Assembly (NCBI RefSeq): GCF_006716425.1
Contig: NZ_VFOZ01000002.1
Coordinates: forward strand, 806,001 to 870,000
Reading direction: 5' to 3'
DNA length: 64,000 nucleotides
Source of the DNA: Actinoallomurus bryophytorum
GTDB lineage: Bacteria; Actinomycetota; Actinomycetes; Streptosporangiales; Streptosporangiaceae
The notes beneath the pieces were generated by a model. The model did not search any database. It was not told the origin of the DNA and saw only the letters and a program-made list of their open reading frames with translations. Position numbers and translations under genes: made by a program. Of the stretch, positions 17,924 to 25,888 are shown piece by piece (position 1 is the stretch's first letter; each line of letters opens with the position of its first letter).

Positions 17924-17995
17924 GCGAAAGGCCGTCGGGAAGACATCTTCACTTACAAATGTTTGCGTGTAATGCTGTAATCATTTGGAGGTGCG

Positions 17996-18931
17996 ATGTC
18001 CGCCGAACCCCTCGACACCTACTCACAGGTCGTCTCCTCGGTCGCCCGTGACCTGACACCGCGCGTGGCGAGCCTGCGGGTCCGCCGTCACGGGCGGGAG
18101 GGCAGCGGGTCGGCCGTGGTGTTCACCGATGACGGATTCCTGCTGACCAACGCCCACGTCGTGGGGACGGCACGCGAAGGTGTGGCCGCGTTCGCCGACG
18201 GGGCGGAGACCTCGTTCACGGTCGTCGGCGCCGATCCCCTGTCCGACCTCGCCGTCGTCCGCGCGAACGGCGCGACTCCACCGCCCGCCACTCTCGGGGA
18301 CAGTGCTGAGCTGGTCGTCGGCCAGCTGGTCGTCGCCGTGGGCAACCCGCTCGGGCTCGCGGGCTCGGTGACCGCCGGCGTCATCAGCGCACTCGGCCGC
18401 TCCCTGCCGGCCCGCGACGGCGCGGCGACACGGCTCATCGAGGACGTGATCCAGACCGACGCCGCCCTCAACCCCGGCAACTCCGGCGGCGCGCTCGCCG
18501 ACGCGGCCGGCCGCGTGGTCGGCATCAACACGGCGGTGGCCGGCGTCGGCCTGGGCCTGGCCGTGCCGATCAATGACACGACGCAGCGGATCATCGGCAC
18601 GCTGATGCGCGACGGGCGGGTACGGCGGGCCTACCTCGGGCTGGTGACCACGCCGGCGCCGGTGCCGGAAGCGCTGCGTGACCGTACCGGGGTGCGGCGC
18701 GCGCTCCGGGTGGTCGAGGTCGCGCACGGAAGTCCGGCCGCGCGGGCCGGCCTCCGCGGTGGTGACCTGCTGCTCAGCGCGGCCGGTCAGCCGACGGTGG
18801 ACGCCCGGAGCCTCCAGCGGCTCATGTTCTCCGCCGCGATCGGCAGGCCGCTGCAACTCACCGTCCTGCGTAACGGCGCGATGGTCGACGTCATCGCCGA
18901 GCCGGTCGAGCTGACCGGGGTGGGGGGCTGA
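17996..18931 (+). CDS. HtrA/DegP-like trypsin-type serine protease with PDZ domain
   Basis: 311 residues. The catalytic triad is visible: His54 (TNAHVV), Asp84 (SDLAVV) and Ser163 (NPGNSGG). A PDZ domain covers about 215-305 (GSPAARAGLRGGDLLLSAAG). Unlike classical HtrA proteins it has no signal peptide or membrane anchor, so it is probably a cytoplasmic or non-classically located protease. ATG 17996 follows a strong GGAGGTG site. An AT-rich stretch at 17945-17985 likely contains its promoter. Confidence 0.9.
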   Translation: MSAEPLDTYSQVVSSVARDLTPRVASLRVRRHGREGSGSAVVFTDDGFLLTNAHVVGTAREGVAAFADGAETSFTVVGADPLSDLAVVRANGATPPPATLGDSAELVVGQLVVAVGNPLGLAGSVTAGVISALGRSLPARDGAATRLIEDVIQTDAALNPGNSGGALADAAGRVVGINTAVAGVGLGLAVPINDTTQRIIGTLMRDGRVRRAYLGLVTTPAPVPEALRDRTGVRRALRVVEVAHGSPAARAGLRGGDLLLSAAGQPTVDARSLQRLMFSAAIGRPLQLTVLRNGAMVDVIAEPVELTGVGG

Positions 18932-19007
18932 CGGCGACCGGCCGCCTCTGGGGACTGATGCAGCGGACGGGATCACGCCATACTTCGAGCGACGAAAGGA
19001 ATCCCGC

Positions 19008-19691
19008 GTGATCCAGAACCCTCCGCGGCGTGCCCCGAACCTCGCGGCGATCCTCATCCTCGGCTTCGTGGTCGCCACCGTCGCCGAGTTCGCGATGGAC
19101 CTGATCGTCTTCTACGGGGTGAAGCCGAGCTCCCTCGGCGAGGCCGACGCGATCACCGTGGTCCTGTCGATCCTGCTCGGGGCCATCGCCGGCGGCGCGG
19201 TGTTCCTCGGCCGTCCGCGCCACTACGGCGTCACGGCCATCGTGGCCGCCTCGGCCCTGGTCGCGGGGATCATCGGTGACGAGGTCGCCACGGCCGTGTT
19301 CTTCAAACTGCACCACCTGCCGGTGCGCGCGCAGCTGTTCGTCGACTACTTCACCCACGCACGCGCGAGCTTCTGGATCGGCAATCTCCTGCTCGTCGCC
19401 ACGGCGGCGGGACTCACCGCCCTGCGGGTCAACAGGGTCCGCGCCCGCGACGGCGGCGGCGTACCGCGGCAACCCTGGGCGGGCCCGGCAGGCCCCTGGG
19501 GCGCGCAGGCGCCGTACGGACCTCAAGGCCAGGCACCGTACGGACCTCAGGGCCGGCCGCCGTACGGACCTCAGGGGCAGGCGCCGTACGGACCTGAAGG
19601 CCGGCCGCCGTACGGTCCTCCCCCGGGCCCGTACGGACCGCCGCAGGGACCGTACGGACCACCGCCCCCTGGTGGCGCGCCGCCCGCCTGA
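19008..19691 (+). CDS. four-helix membrane protein with Pro/Gly/Tyr-rich repeat tail
   Basis: 227 residues. Four hydrophobic helices (about 11-36, 48-65, 73-90, 118-140) are followed from about residue 150 by a low-complexity tail built of APYGPQGQ-type octamers, then PYGPP heptamers. Such tails occur on actinobacterial membrane proteins and may mediate protein interaction at the membrane or cell division site. No enzymatic motif is seen. GTG 19008 follows GAAAGGA. The gene ends 1 nt before the convergent aldo/keto reductase stop, so the transcripts run into each other. Confidence 0.8.
   Translation: MIQNPPRRAPNLAAILILGFVVATVAEFAMDLIVFYGVKPSSLGEADAITVVLSILLGAIAGGAVFLGRPRHYGVTAIVAASALVAGIIGDEVATAVFFKLHHLPVRAQLFVDYFTHARASFWIGNLLLVATAAGLTALRVNRVRARDGGGVPRQPWAGPAGPWGAQAPYGPQGQAPYGPQGRPPYGPQGQAPYGPEGRPPYGPPPGPYGPPQGPYGPPPPGGAPPA
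19510..19672 (+). repeat. in-frame 24-bp tandem repeats coding a PYGP-rich tail
   Basis: About five units of 24 bp built on CCGTACGGACCTCAGGGC, followed by two or three 21-bp variants. All keep the reading frame and code for (A/P)PYGPxGx octamers. Unit number may vary between strains by slippage. Confidence 0.85.
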
Positions 19692-19692
19692 C

Positions 19693-20667
19693 CTACCCGG
19701 CGGCGATCCGGGCGATCTCGGCCCGGTCGGACGGCGTCAGCGAGACGTCGAGGGCGGCGCTCATCAGCGTGAGCTGTTCCGGAGACCGCGGGCCGAGGAC
19801 CAGTCCGGTCACGGCCGGATCGGTCAGCGCCCACGCCAGCGCCAACGTCGGCAGCGACAGACCTCGCTCCGCCGCGTGACGCTCGAGCCCTTCCAGGGCG
19901 GCGAACGTGGACTCGGCCGTCAGGTGAGCGTAGGCGCCGGGCCGCAGCGTCATCCGCGAGCCCTCGGGAAACGGACGGCCGGCCCGGTACTTCCCCGTCA
20001 GCCAGCCGCCGGCGAGCGGGCTGTAGGCGGTGAACGCGATGACGTGACGGGCGCACACCTCCAGCACCCCGGCCGCGCCGGCCCGGTCGAGCAGGCTGTA
20101 GGAGTCCTGGATGTTCACCGGCCGGTCCACGCCGAGCCGGTCCGCGGTGGCGACGACCTCCTCGGCCGCGTCCCCGCTGACGTTGCTCAGCCCGTAGTGA
20201 AGGATCTTGCCGGTCCGTACCAGCTCACCGAAGGCGCCGACGGTCTCCTCGACGGGCGTCGAAGGGTCGGGAGCGTGGGTGAGGTACAGGTCGATCCGGT
20301 CGGTGCGGAGCCGCCGCAGGCTCTCCTGCACCTGGCGGAAGATGTGCCGGCGCGAAAGACCGGAGTCCGCGGGCCGGTCGCCGACCGGGTTCCCCACCTT
20401 GGTGGTCACGACCAGGTCGTCGCGGACCCCGCGATCGGCCATCCACCGGCCGATCCACCGCTCGGAGTACCCGCCGCCGTAGGAGTCCGCCGTGTCGAAC
20501 ATCGTGACGCCGAGCTCGACGGCACGGTCCATGACGGCGAAGGCCGCGGCCTCGTCCTCGCCCCGGCCGAACAGCTCCGGCGCGGAGCCGATCCCGTTGA
20601 AGTTCCCGCAGCCCAGCACGAGCACCGGGACCTGGAGGTTCGTACCGCCGAGTCTCACGTGACGCAT
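19693..20667 (-). CDS. aldo/keto reductase
   Basis: 324 residues, the family length. The catalytic set is visible: Asp58 (FDTADSYGGG, with Tyr63), Lys90 (VVTTKVG) and His in YLTHAPDPS. The C-terminal PEQLTLM segment follows the cofactor-binding region. It reduces or oxidises a sugar, aldehyde or ketone with NADP(H) in the cytoplasm. The first 33 codons plus about 50 bp of upstream DNA are duplicated at 22519-22670, fused to the end of the ROK repressor gene. Confidence 0.9.
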   Translation of the reverse strand: MRHVRLGGTNLQVPVLVLGCGNFNGIGSAPELFGRGEDEAAAFAVMDRAVELGVTMFDTADSYGGGYSERWIGRWMADRGVRDDLVVTTKVGNPVGDRPADSGLSRRHIFRQVQESLRRLRTDRIDLYLTHAPDPSTPVEETVGAFGELVRTGKILHYGLSNVSGDAAEEVVATADRLGVDRPVNIQDSYSLLDRAGAAGVLEVCARHVIAFTAYSPLAGGWLTGKYRAGRPFPEGSRMTLRPGAYAHLTAESTFAALEGLERHAAERGLSLPTLALAWALTDPAVTGLVLGPRSPEQLTLMSAALDVSLTPSDRAEIARIAAG

Positions 20668-20718
20668 CGAATGACACTATCCGCCGGCGGCGGGCCGGGC
20701 GGCTTCGGCCGATGGGCG
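20567..20718. repeat. source copy of the aldo/keto reductase 5' end repeat
   Basis: This stretch covers the first ~33 codons of the reductase and upstream DNA. It recurs in direct orientation at 22519-22670. Within the coding part there are three substitutions in about 100 bp; the upstream part is more diverged with a small indel. Confidence 0.9.
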
Positions 20719-20768
20719 CCGGCGACCCCTGGGACGGGAGATCCGAGGGACCGCCGGCCGGATGCGTG

Positions 20769-21683
20769 TCAGGAGGTCGGGGTCACGGTCGGGCTCGCCG
20801 TAGCGTCGTGTCTCATCTCGGCCACCACGTCGGGCGGCATCGGCCCCTGGGCATCGATCGCCAGCAGCACGGTCCCCGGAGAGTAGGGATCCGCGCCACT
20901 CACCTTCCATCGCGAGGGGATCCACGAACGCGGCCTGCTGGTGCCCCACCCCGGCCAGTACACGTTGTACATCGCCACCCGAAGGCCCTTACGGGCGAGC
21001 GCGGCCTCCGCCTGGGCCACCGTCAGGCCTTCCAGGCCGCGCGGATCGTCCTTCGGGGATGTACTGACGTACGGCTCACCGGGTTCCGCCTCGCGGCCGA
21101 TGGTGATACCGGCATGCCCTTTGAAGGTCAGCGGAATACGCAGGCCGATCGAGCAGTTCCCGCCGCTCGCGGTAGGGCAGGTGGGGTCGTCGATCATCTT
21201 GATTCCCGCTCCCTCCTCCTCCGAACGTTGCGCCCTCTCGTCCTCGTCCTCGCCCGCGATGCTGCCGACGGCGTGCGGAGAGGCCGGGACCAGCGTGACC
21301 TCGATGTTGAGTCCGTACTTGGCGAACGCCGCCTTGAATCGTTTCCTGTCGGCGCGGGGGTCGACGATCCGTGCCTCGTAGTAGGTCGTCCCGCGGATGA
21401 TCTGGACCGCGGCGGCGAGGCGTACGGACTCGCCCTTGTCGGGATGGTCCGTCAGCGCGATGACGCCGGCGACGCCCGCCGCGGCGATCGCGGCGGCCGC
21501 CACGGCGCCCAGGATCATCGGCCGGCGGCCCGCGCGCCCGCGCGCCCGCGACGGGTGAGACGGCAGCGTGGTGATGTCGTCGAACAGGGCGCGGGTAGCA
21601 GGCCGGCGGGCGAGTCCGCGCAGCGCGTCGTCGTGCACGCGGGCGAGCCCGCGCACCGCGCCGTCGGTCGGATGGGTCCTCAT
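20769..21683 (-). CDS. anti-sigma-like membrane protein with PASTA-like C-terminus
   Basis: 304 residues. A cytoplasmic N-terminus of about 55 residues, one membrane helix (56-78, MILGAVAAAAIAAAGVAGVI) and a large outer domain follow the layout of single-pass anti-sigma factors. Near the end, LEGLTVAQAEAALARKGLRV and SPGTVLLAIDAQGP resemble one PASTA unit, a domain that binds cell-wall muropeptides or beta-lactams in kinases. It starts 1 nt after the ECF sigma gene stops, so the two are translated together. The PASTA call is by eye and could be a chance match. Confidence 0.75.
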   Translation of the reverse strand: MRTHPTDGAVRGLARVHDDALRGLARRPATRALFDDITTLPSHPSRARGRAGRRPMILGAVAAAAIAAAGVAGVIALTDHPDKGESVRLAAAVQIIRGTTYYEARIVDPRADRKRFKAAFAKYGLNIEVTLVPASPHAVGSIAGEDEDERAQRSEEEGAGIKMIDDPTCPTASGGNCSIGLRIPLTFKGHAGITIGREAEPGEPYVSTSPKDDPRGLEGLTVAQAEAALARKGLRVAMYNVYWPGWGTSRPRSWIPSRWKVSGADPYSPGTVLLAIDAQGPMPPDVVAEMRHDATASPTVTPTS

Positions 21684-21684
21684 G

Positions 21685-22221
21685 TCAGGGGCTCTCCTTC
21701 GTCGAGGAGCGGGTCATGACCATGGGCGCCGCGTCGACTCCGGCCGAACGGAGGGCGTGGGAGAAACGGGTGCGGGCGCGGTGGAGCCGTACGCGCGCGG
21801 TGCTGCGTGAACAGCCGAGGACGGTCGCGATGGCGTCGCGGTCGAGCCCCTCCCACGCGACGAGGCCGAGGATCTCCCGGTCGGCGTCGGACAGCGCGCG
21901 GAACGCCTCCGCGATGCTCGAGGCGTCGAGCGGGTCGCCGACCAGAGCCACGATGTCGTCACGCAGCTCCGTGGTGCGGAGCCGGCGCTGTCGCTCGCCG
22001 CGCCGATGGTTGGCCAGCACGCGGCGCGCCACGCCGTACAGCCACAGCCGGGCGGCGTCGCCGGTGGGCATCTGGTCGACGCGGCGCCAGGCGATGGCGA
22101 AGGTCTCGGCGACCACGTCGGCCGCGTCGTGGGAAGAGGAGCGCCGCCGGAGCGCGTAGCCGCAGATCGCCTCGTACGTCGCGTCGAAGACCGCCTCGAA
22201 GCCGACCTTGCGGTCATCCAT
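21685..22221 (-). CDS. ECF RNA polymerase sigma factor
   Basis: 178 residues. Region 2 spans about 8-75 (YEAICGYALRRR, DAADVVAETFAIAWRR, RLWLYGVARRVLANHRR) and region 4 spans about 105-165 (SDADREILGLVAWEGLDRDAIATVLG, then RSTARVRLHRAR). It directs RNA polymerase to an extracytoplasmic-stress-type regulon. The downstream membrane protein, coupled by a TGACATG junction, is the expected anti-sigma factor. A second pair of the same architecture lies at 59163-60328. Confidence 0.9.
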   Translation of the reverse strand: MDDRKVGFEAVFDATYEAICGYALRRRSSSHDAADVVAETFAIAWRRVDQMPTGDAARLWLYGVARRVLANHRRGERQRRLRTTELRDDIVALVGDPLDASSIAEAFRALSDADREILGLVAWEGLDRDAIATVLGCSRSTARVRLHRARTRFSHALRSAGVDAAPMVMTRSSTKESP

Positions 22222-22362
22222 CGGGGGTTCCGTGGACGGACGGGTCAGGGGGCATTCTCGTTTCCTCGACCATCGGGGATGCGGTCACCCCTACCGTGTC
22301 GGCACCCGGCCCTCCGTTACAGGCGACTTCCCCCGCTGCCGGCGGGAAGGCAGGCCCGCGGC

Positions 22363-22670
22363 GTCAGGTCGCGGTGCCGGCCGCCTGGCTCACCAGGATC
22401 GCCGGGTCGTCCAGCACGCGTTCGACCACGAGTGAGGCCGCGCCGAGGGCGGCCGCGTCGCCGCCCAGCCGGGACACCGTGACGCGCGGAGGCGAGCGCC
22501 GCACCACGCCCGCGCCGCCCGAACAGCTCCGGTGCCGAGCCGATCCCGTTGAAGTTCCCGCAGCCCAGCACGAGCACCGGGACCTCGAGGTTCGTACCGC
22601 CGAGTCTCACGTGACGCATCGGCCGACACTATCCGCCGACGACGGGCCGGGCTGAGCGGCTCCGGCCAAT
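22363..22670 (-). pseudogene. chimera: aldo/keto reductase 5' end fused to ROK repressor 3' end
   Basis: Reading down the minus strand, 22670-22519 repeats the upstream region and first ~33 codons of the aldo/keto reductase (start at 22619 corresponds to 20667). From 22521 to 22363 it repeats the last ~52 codons and stop of the ROK repressor (24711-24553), 158 of 159 bases identical. The two parents share CCG at the joint (22519-22521), and the fusion is out of frame. No functional product is expected. The order ROK-3' then AKR-5' on the plus strand is what a tandem-duplication joint would leave. Confidence 0.93.
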
Positions 22671-22712
22671 GACCGCCGACTCCCCTTATCTCGGGCGTCG
22701 AGGAATCGTCCA

Positions 22713-22754
22713 CCTGCAAAGCGCAAGGTCAGCGGTTCGACCCCGTCTCTACCC
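22713..22754 (+). other. tRNA-like 3' fragment
   Basis: The segment contains a seven-base loop CTGCAAA like a tRNA-Cys (GCA) anticodon loop, then a T-arm-like GCGGTTCGACCCCGT and an acceptor-like TCTACCC. No matching 5' half (GGGTAGA-type acceptor and D-arm) lies upstream. Stem pairing in the anticodon arm is poor. It resembles the 3' tRNA piece that integrative elements carry or leave at attachment sites, but could be chance similarity. Confidence 0.4.
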
Positions 22755-22795
22755 GCCCACGCCTTGCGTGACGGACAGCAGTCGGCCGAGGCGGC

Positions 22796-23770
22796 TCAGG
22801 ATGAGACGCCGTAGCAAGTGGCGATCGCGGCGGCGCGGGTGCGCAGGGAGGTGCGCAACGACAGCGGGGCCAGGGCTTCCGCGTCCGTGCTGAGCTGCCA
22901 CAGCGCCCATTCGGCGTGTCGTGAATCCTGGAAGGTCACCTTCAGCCGCAGCCAGCCGTCTGCGTCGGGTTCTTCGGCGTGGACGGCCAGCGCGGTGCCC
23001 AGCAGTTCCTCCCGCCGCGCCGGGTTCATCCGTACCAGCACGGTGACCTGGTCACCGCCGGCCCGAAACCGCGTGCTGCGTTCCTGCCAGACCTGGTCCA
23101 GATCGACCCGGTCTGGTCGCTGTGCGGGTTCGGCGAGTTCCTGAGCGGCCAGGATCCGTGACAGCCGGTAGGTGCGGTCCCCGCCGGACCTCGTGGCCAG
23201 CAAGTAGCCCTGGTCGCGTACGGTGACCAGGCCGATCGGGTCCACCGTGCGCCACTTCGGGGTCTGGTCCACAGCCGCGTAGTGGATGCGCAGCTTGTGT
23301 CCGGCGAATACCGCGCGCAGGACCTCGGCCGCTATCTCGTCAGGCACCTCCTCGGCGACCAGCCGACGCGAGAGGAGGTCGGTCTCCGGGTCGATGAGCA
23401 ACCGCTGGGCCGCGCCGGCCGCCGTGTCCCGATGGCCTTCGGGTAGCGCGTCGACCACCTTGAGCATCGCCGAAGCGAGCGCCGAGCCGAGGCCGAACGC
23501 CTGCGCGCCGCGCCTCGATCCGGCGACCAGCAGGGCAAGGGCCTCGTCGTGGTTCAGTCCGGTGAGCTCGGTCCGGAAACCGGGCAACAACGCGAAACCG
23601 CCATGCCGGCCGCGTTCGGCATAGACCGGGACACCGGCTGCGGACAGCGCCTCGATGTCGCGCAGCACCGTGCGGGCGGATACCTCCAGCTCGAGGGCCA
23701 GCGCCGTCGCCGACAGCCGACCGTGCTGCCGCAGCAACAGCACCAGCGATACCAACCGGTCGGCGCGCAT
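22796..23770 (-). CDS. DeoR/YafY-type WYL-domain transcriptional regulator
   Basis: 324 residues, full family length. An N-terminal DeoR-like helix-turn-helix (residues 1-60, LVSLVLLLRQHGRLSATALA and VSARTVLRDIEALSAAGVPV) leads to a WYL ligand-sensing domain (about 140-215: LRIHYAAVDQTPKWRTVDPIG, YLLATRSGGDRTYRLSRI) and a WCX-like C-terminal part. It diverges from a RidA gene; a perfect palindrome sits in front of its own start, so autoregulation and control of ridA are likely. ATG 23770 begins the conserved domain directly. Confidence 0.9.
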   Translation of the reverse strand: MRADRLVSLVLLLRQHGRLSATALALELEVSARTVLRDIEALSAAGVPVYAERGRHGGFALLPGFRTELTGLNHDEALALLVAGSRRGAQAFGLGSALASAMLKVVDALPEGHRDTAAGAAQRLLIDPETDLLSRRLVAEEVPDEIAAEVLRAVFAGHKLRIHYAAVDQTPKWRTVDPIGLVTVRDQGYLLATRSGGDRTYRLSRILAAQELAEPAQRPDRVDLDQVWQERSTRFRAGGDQVTVLVRMNPARREELLGTALAVHAEEPDADGWLRLKVTFQDSRHAEWALWQLSTDAEALAPLSLRTSLRTRAAAIATCYGVSS

Positions 23771-23790
23771 ACGAAAACTCTACTGAAATA

Positions 23791-23809
23791 CACGACACAG
23801 GATGTCGTG
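23791..23809. promoter_or_regulatory. candidate operator of the WYL regulator
   Basis: CACGACA, CAGGA, TGTCGTG is a perfect 7-bp inverted repeat 20 nt upstream of the WYL regulator start and about 80 nt upstream of ridA, in their shared control region. Confidence 0.6.
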
Positions 23810-23891
23810 ATTTGCGGGGAGGCTTATCAGTGCGACGAAAAGTGGTGGCTATCGAGCCGATCGACGTATTGACGAATCGAATGGAGCTGAT

Positions 23892-24293
23892 GTGGCAGTG
23901 GAGCGAAGCGCGGTAAACCCGTGGGCGTGGTCAGTGGAAATGGGGTACAACCAGGGTGAGATCGTCTCTGGGCACACCCGAACCTTGTACTGCGCCGGGC
24001 AGACCGCGATGAGCGGCGACGGCAAGCCCCAGCACAGCGACGATATGGCGGCGCAGCTGGCGCTGAGCCTCGACAACCTGGAGGCCGTTCTCGGCGAGGC
24101 CGGCATGTCCCTCGCGCACCTCGTCCGGCTCAACGTCTACACCACCGACGTCGAGCTGCTTTTCCAGCACTACGGTTTGCTGGCATCGCGGTTGGGCGCC
24201 GCCGGGGTGGCACCGGCCACCACGACGCTCGGGGTGACACGGCTCGCCATCCCCGTCCTGATGGTCGAGCTTGAGGGAACCGCCGTCGCGTGA
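23892..24293 (+). CDS. RidA/YjgF-family protein
   Basis: 133 residues. The C-terminal VLMVELEGTAVA corresponds to the RidA P-x-x-x-V/I-E-x-x-A/G signature, though the conserved Arg that binds the substrate carboxylate in archetypal enamine deaminases (C-I/V-R-A-E/x) is not obvious here. YCAGQTAMSGDGK and LVRLNVYTTDVE are typical of the family. RidA proteins hydrolyse reactive enamines or imines in the cytoplasm. This one may belong to a non-deaminase subgroup. GTG 23892 is the start. It is probably controlled by the divergent WYL regulator. Confidence 0.85.
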   Translation: MAVERSAVNPWAWSVEMGYNQGEIVSGHTRTLYCAGQTAMSGDGKPQHSDDMAAQLALSLDNLEAVLGEAGMSLAHLVRLNVYTTDVELLFQHYGLLASRLGAAGVAPATTTLGVTRLAIPVLMVELEGTAVA

Positions 24294-24331
24294 TGCGGCC
24301 TCGCCGCCTCCGGTAAGGCTGCCGTACGAAC

Positions 24332-24363
24332 AGCGTCTGGCCTGGACAGGGTCAGGCGCTTTT
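24332..24363 (+). terminator. intrinsic terminator after ridA
   Basis: AGCGTCTG (24332-24339) pairs with CAGGCGCT (24353-24360); inner bases extend the stem to about eleven pairs. TTT follows at once. It lies 38 nt downstream of the ridA stop. The remaining 24364-24552 holds no gene I can support. Confidence 0.65.
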
Positions 24364-24552
24364 CGTTCGTATCCGGCTGACACCGACCGCCATCGGTTGA
24401 TGGCGGGGGCTGTGCCGAATACGTGCCCAAGTCGTTCCGGTTGCAACGTCGGCAGACTGCCCGCTAAATGGTGTGAAACAGTCGGTGGTTCCTCCGCCCG
24501 CACCATTTCTCCGTCTTCCCACATCGTGCAGCAGATTCTTCAGGCGTACGCG

Positions 24553-24711
24553 GTCAGGTCGCGGTGCCGGCCGCCTGGCTCACCAGGATCGCCGGGTCGT
24601 CCAGCACGCGTTCGACCACGAGTGAGGCCGCGCCCAGGGCGGCCGCGTCGCCGCCCAGCCGGGACACCGTGACGCGCGGAGGCGAGCGCCGCACCACGCC
24701 CGCGCCGCCCG
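24553..24711. repeat. source copy of the ROK repressor 3' end repeat
   Basis: 159 bp covering the last ~52 codons and stop of the ROK gene recur in direct orientation at 22363-22521 with one difference. The two copies bracket the tRNA-like fragment, the WYL regulator and ridA. Confidence 0.93.
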
Positions 24712-25795
24712 CCAGCGCCGCCTCCGCCGCGGGACGGGCCCACGGTGCGAGCCCCGAGAAGATGCCTCCGAGCACGATCGTGTCCGGGTCGAGGAGGTTC
24801 ACCGCGGTGGCGAGGGCCTGGCCGAGCGACTCCCCCGCCCGGCGTACGGCGGCCAGGGCGCGCTCGTCGCCCGCCTCCAGCCTCGCGACCAGCGCGGACA
24901 GCGGGCCGTCCGGGCTCGCCGACGACGTCGCGGTCGTCTCGGCCATCCCGGCCGCGCGCAGGATCGCCTCCTGACCGGCGACCTGTTCGAGGCAGCCGCG
25001 CCCGCCGCACGCGCAGGGGGCGCCGCCGGGGTCGACCACGACGTGGCCCAGCTCCCCGGCGAAGCCGTGCGCGCCGCGGAACACCCGCCCGTCCACGACG
25101 ATGCCCGCGCCGATGCCGATCTCTCCCGAGACGTGGATGTAGGAGCCCAGCTCAGGGCCGTCGCCGAACCACAGCTCGCCGAGCGCGCCGAGGTTGGCCT
25201 CGTTGTCGTAGTCGGCGGCCAGTGGCAGCGGCGGCAGGCCGGCGTTCAGCAGCTCACCGGCGGCGACGTCGCTCCAGCCCAGGTTGGGCGCGGAACGCAG
25301 CCGCCCGCCGCGGCGGTCGAGGACGCCCGGCAGCGCGACGACGGCACCGGCGACCGACAGGCCCTGGTCGCCGGCGGCGGCGATCGCCCGCTCGGCGAGG
25401 CTGGTCAGCCCGGCGATGACGCGCTCCGGCGCGCGGCCCCGGTTGTTCGCGGCGACCAGGTGCCGGTGCCGGATCCGGCGGCCGAGGTCGAGCACGCACG
25501 CGGCCAGGTAGTCGACGTTGATCTCCAGGCCGAGGCCCGCCACCCGGTCGCCGTTCACCGACACCGCCGTGGCGGGACGCCCGCGCTCGCCGTCGCGTAC
25601 CGGCCCGTCCTCGCGTACCAGCCCGGCGCCGGCGAGCGTCGCGACCAGACTGGAGACCGTGGTCTTGGTGAAGCCGGTCGCGTCCGCGAGGCGTGCGCGG
25701 CTGACCGGCTGCCGGCGGGAGATCTCGCCGAGAACGACGGCGAGGTTCCGCTCGCGCATGGTGCCGTGGCGTACGGGGACGACCTGATGGCGCAT
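24554..25795 (-). CDS. xylR: ROK-family repressor (XylR-like)
   Basis: 413 residues. An N-terminal MarR-like helix-turn-helix (about 15-65, SRARLADATGFTKTTVSSLV) is fused to a ROK sugar-binding domain with the zinc motif CACGGRGCLEQ and GEIGIGAGIVVDG. In this architecture it is a sugar-responsive repressor, not a kinase. Divergence from xylA-xylB points to xylose control. ATG 25795 is used; GTG 25801 would add two residues. Its 3' end is duplicated in the chimera at 22363-22521. Confidence 0.9.
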   Translation of the reverse strand: MRHQVVPVRHGTMRERNLAVVLGEISRRQPVSRARLADATGFTKTTVSSLVATLAGAGLVREDGPVRDGERGRPATAVSVNGDRVAGLGLEINVDYLAACVLDLGRRIRHRHLVAANNRGRAPERVIAGLTSLAERAIAAAGDQGLSVAGAVVALPGVLDRRGGRLRSAPNLGWSDVAAGELLNAGLPPLPLAADYDNEANLGALGELWFGDGPELGSYIHVSGEIGIGAGIVVDGRVFRGAHGFAGELGHVVVDPGGAPCACGGRGCLEQVAGQEAILRAAGMAETTATSSASPDGPLSALVARLEAGDERALAAVRRAGESLGQALATAVNLLDPDTIVLGGIFSGLAPWARPAAEAALAGGAGVVRRSPPRVTVSRLGGDAAALGAASLVVERVLDDPAILVSQAAGTAT

Positions 25796-25802
25796 CGTCA
25801 CA

Positions 25803-25879
25803 GACTAATCATTCCGACCCCGGTGTGTTGACACCTCGGGCCTGCGCGATTTAATTAGTCCAGTTCGCGTACGAATTAA
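25803..25879. promoter_or_regulatory. xyl control region with inverted repeats
   Basis: GACTAAT (25803-25809) and its complement ATTAGTC (25854-25860) frame the divergent promoters. A second imperfect palindrome, TTAATT...AATTAA (25851-25879), overlaps the xylA ribosome-binding region. AT-rich palindromes of this kind are bound by ROK-type XylR proteins. The AAGGAG site at 25878-25883 serves xylA. Confidence 0.6.
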
Positions 25880-25888
25880 GGAGCCAGC

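Noticed and set aside
21530-21560. CGCGCCCGCGCGCC-type run resembling a short tandem repeat array
   Set aside because: It is inside the anti-sigma gene (Arg/Ala/Gly codons) and too short for a CRISPR or VNTR call. No CRISPR array, rRNA or complete tRNA was seen in the window.
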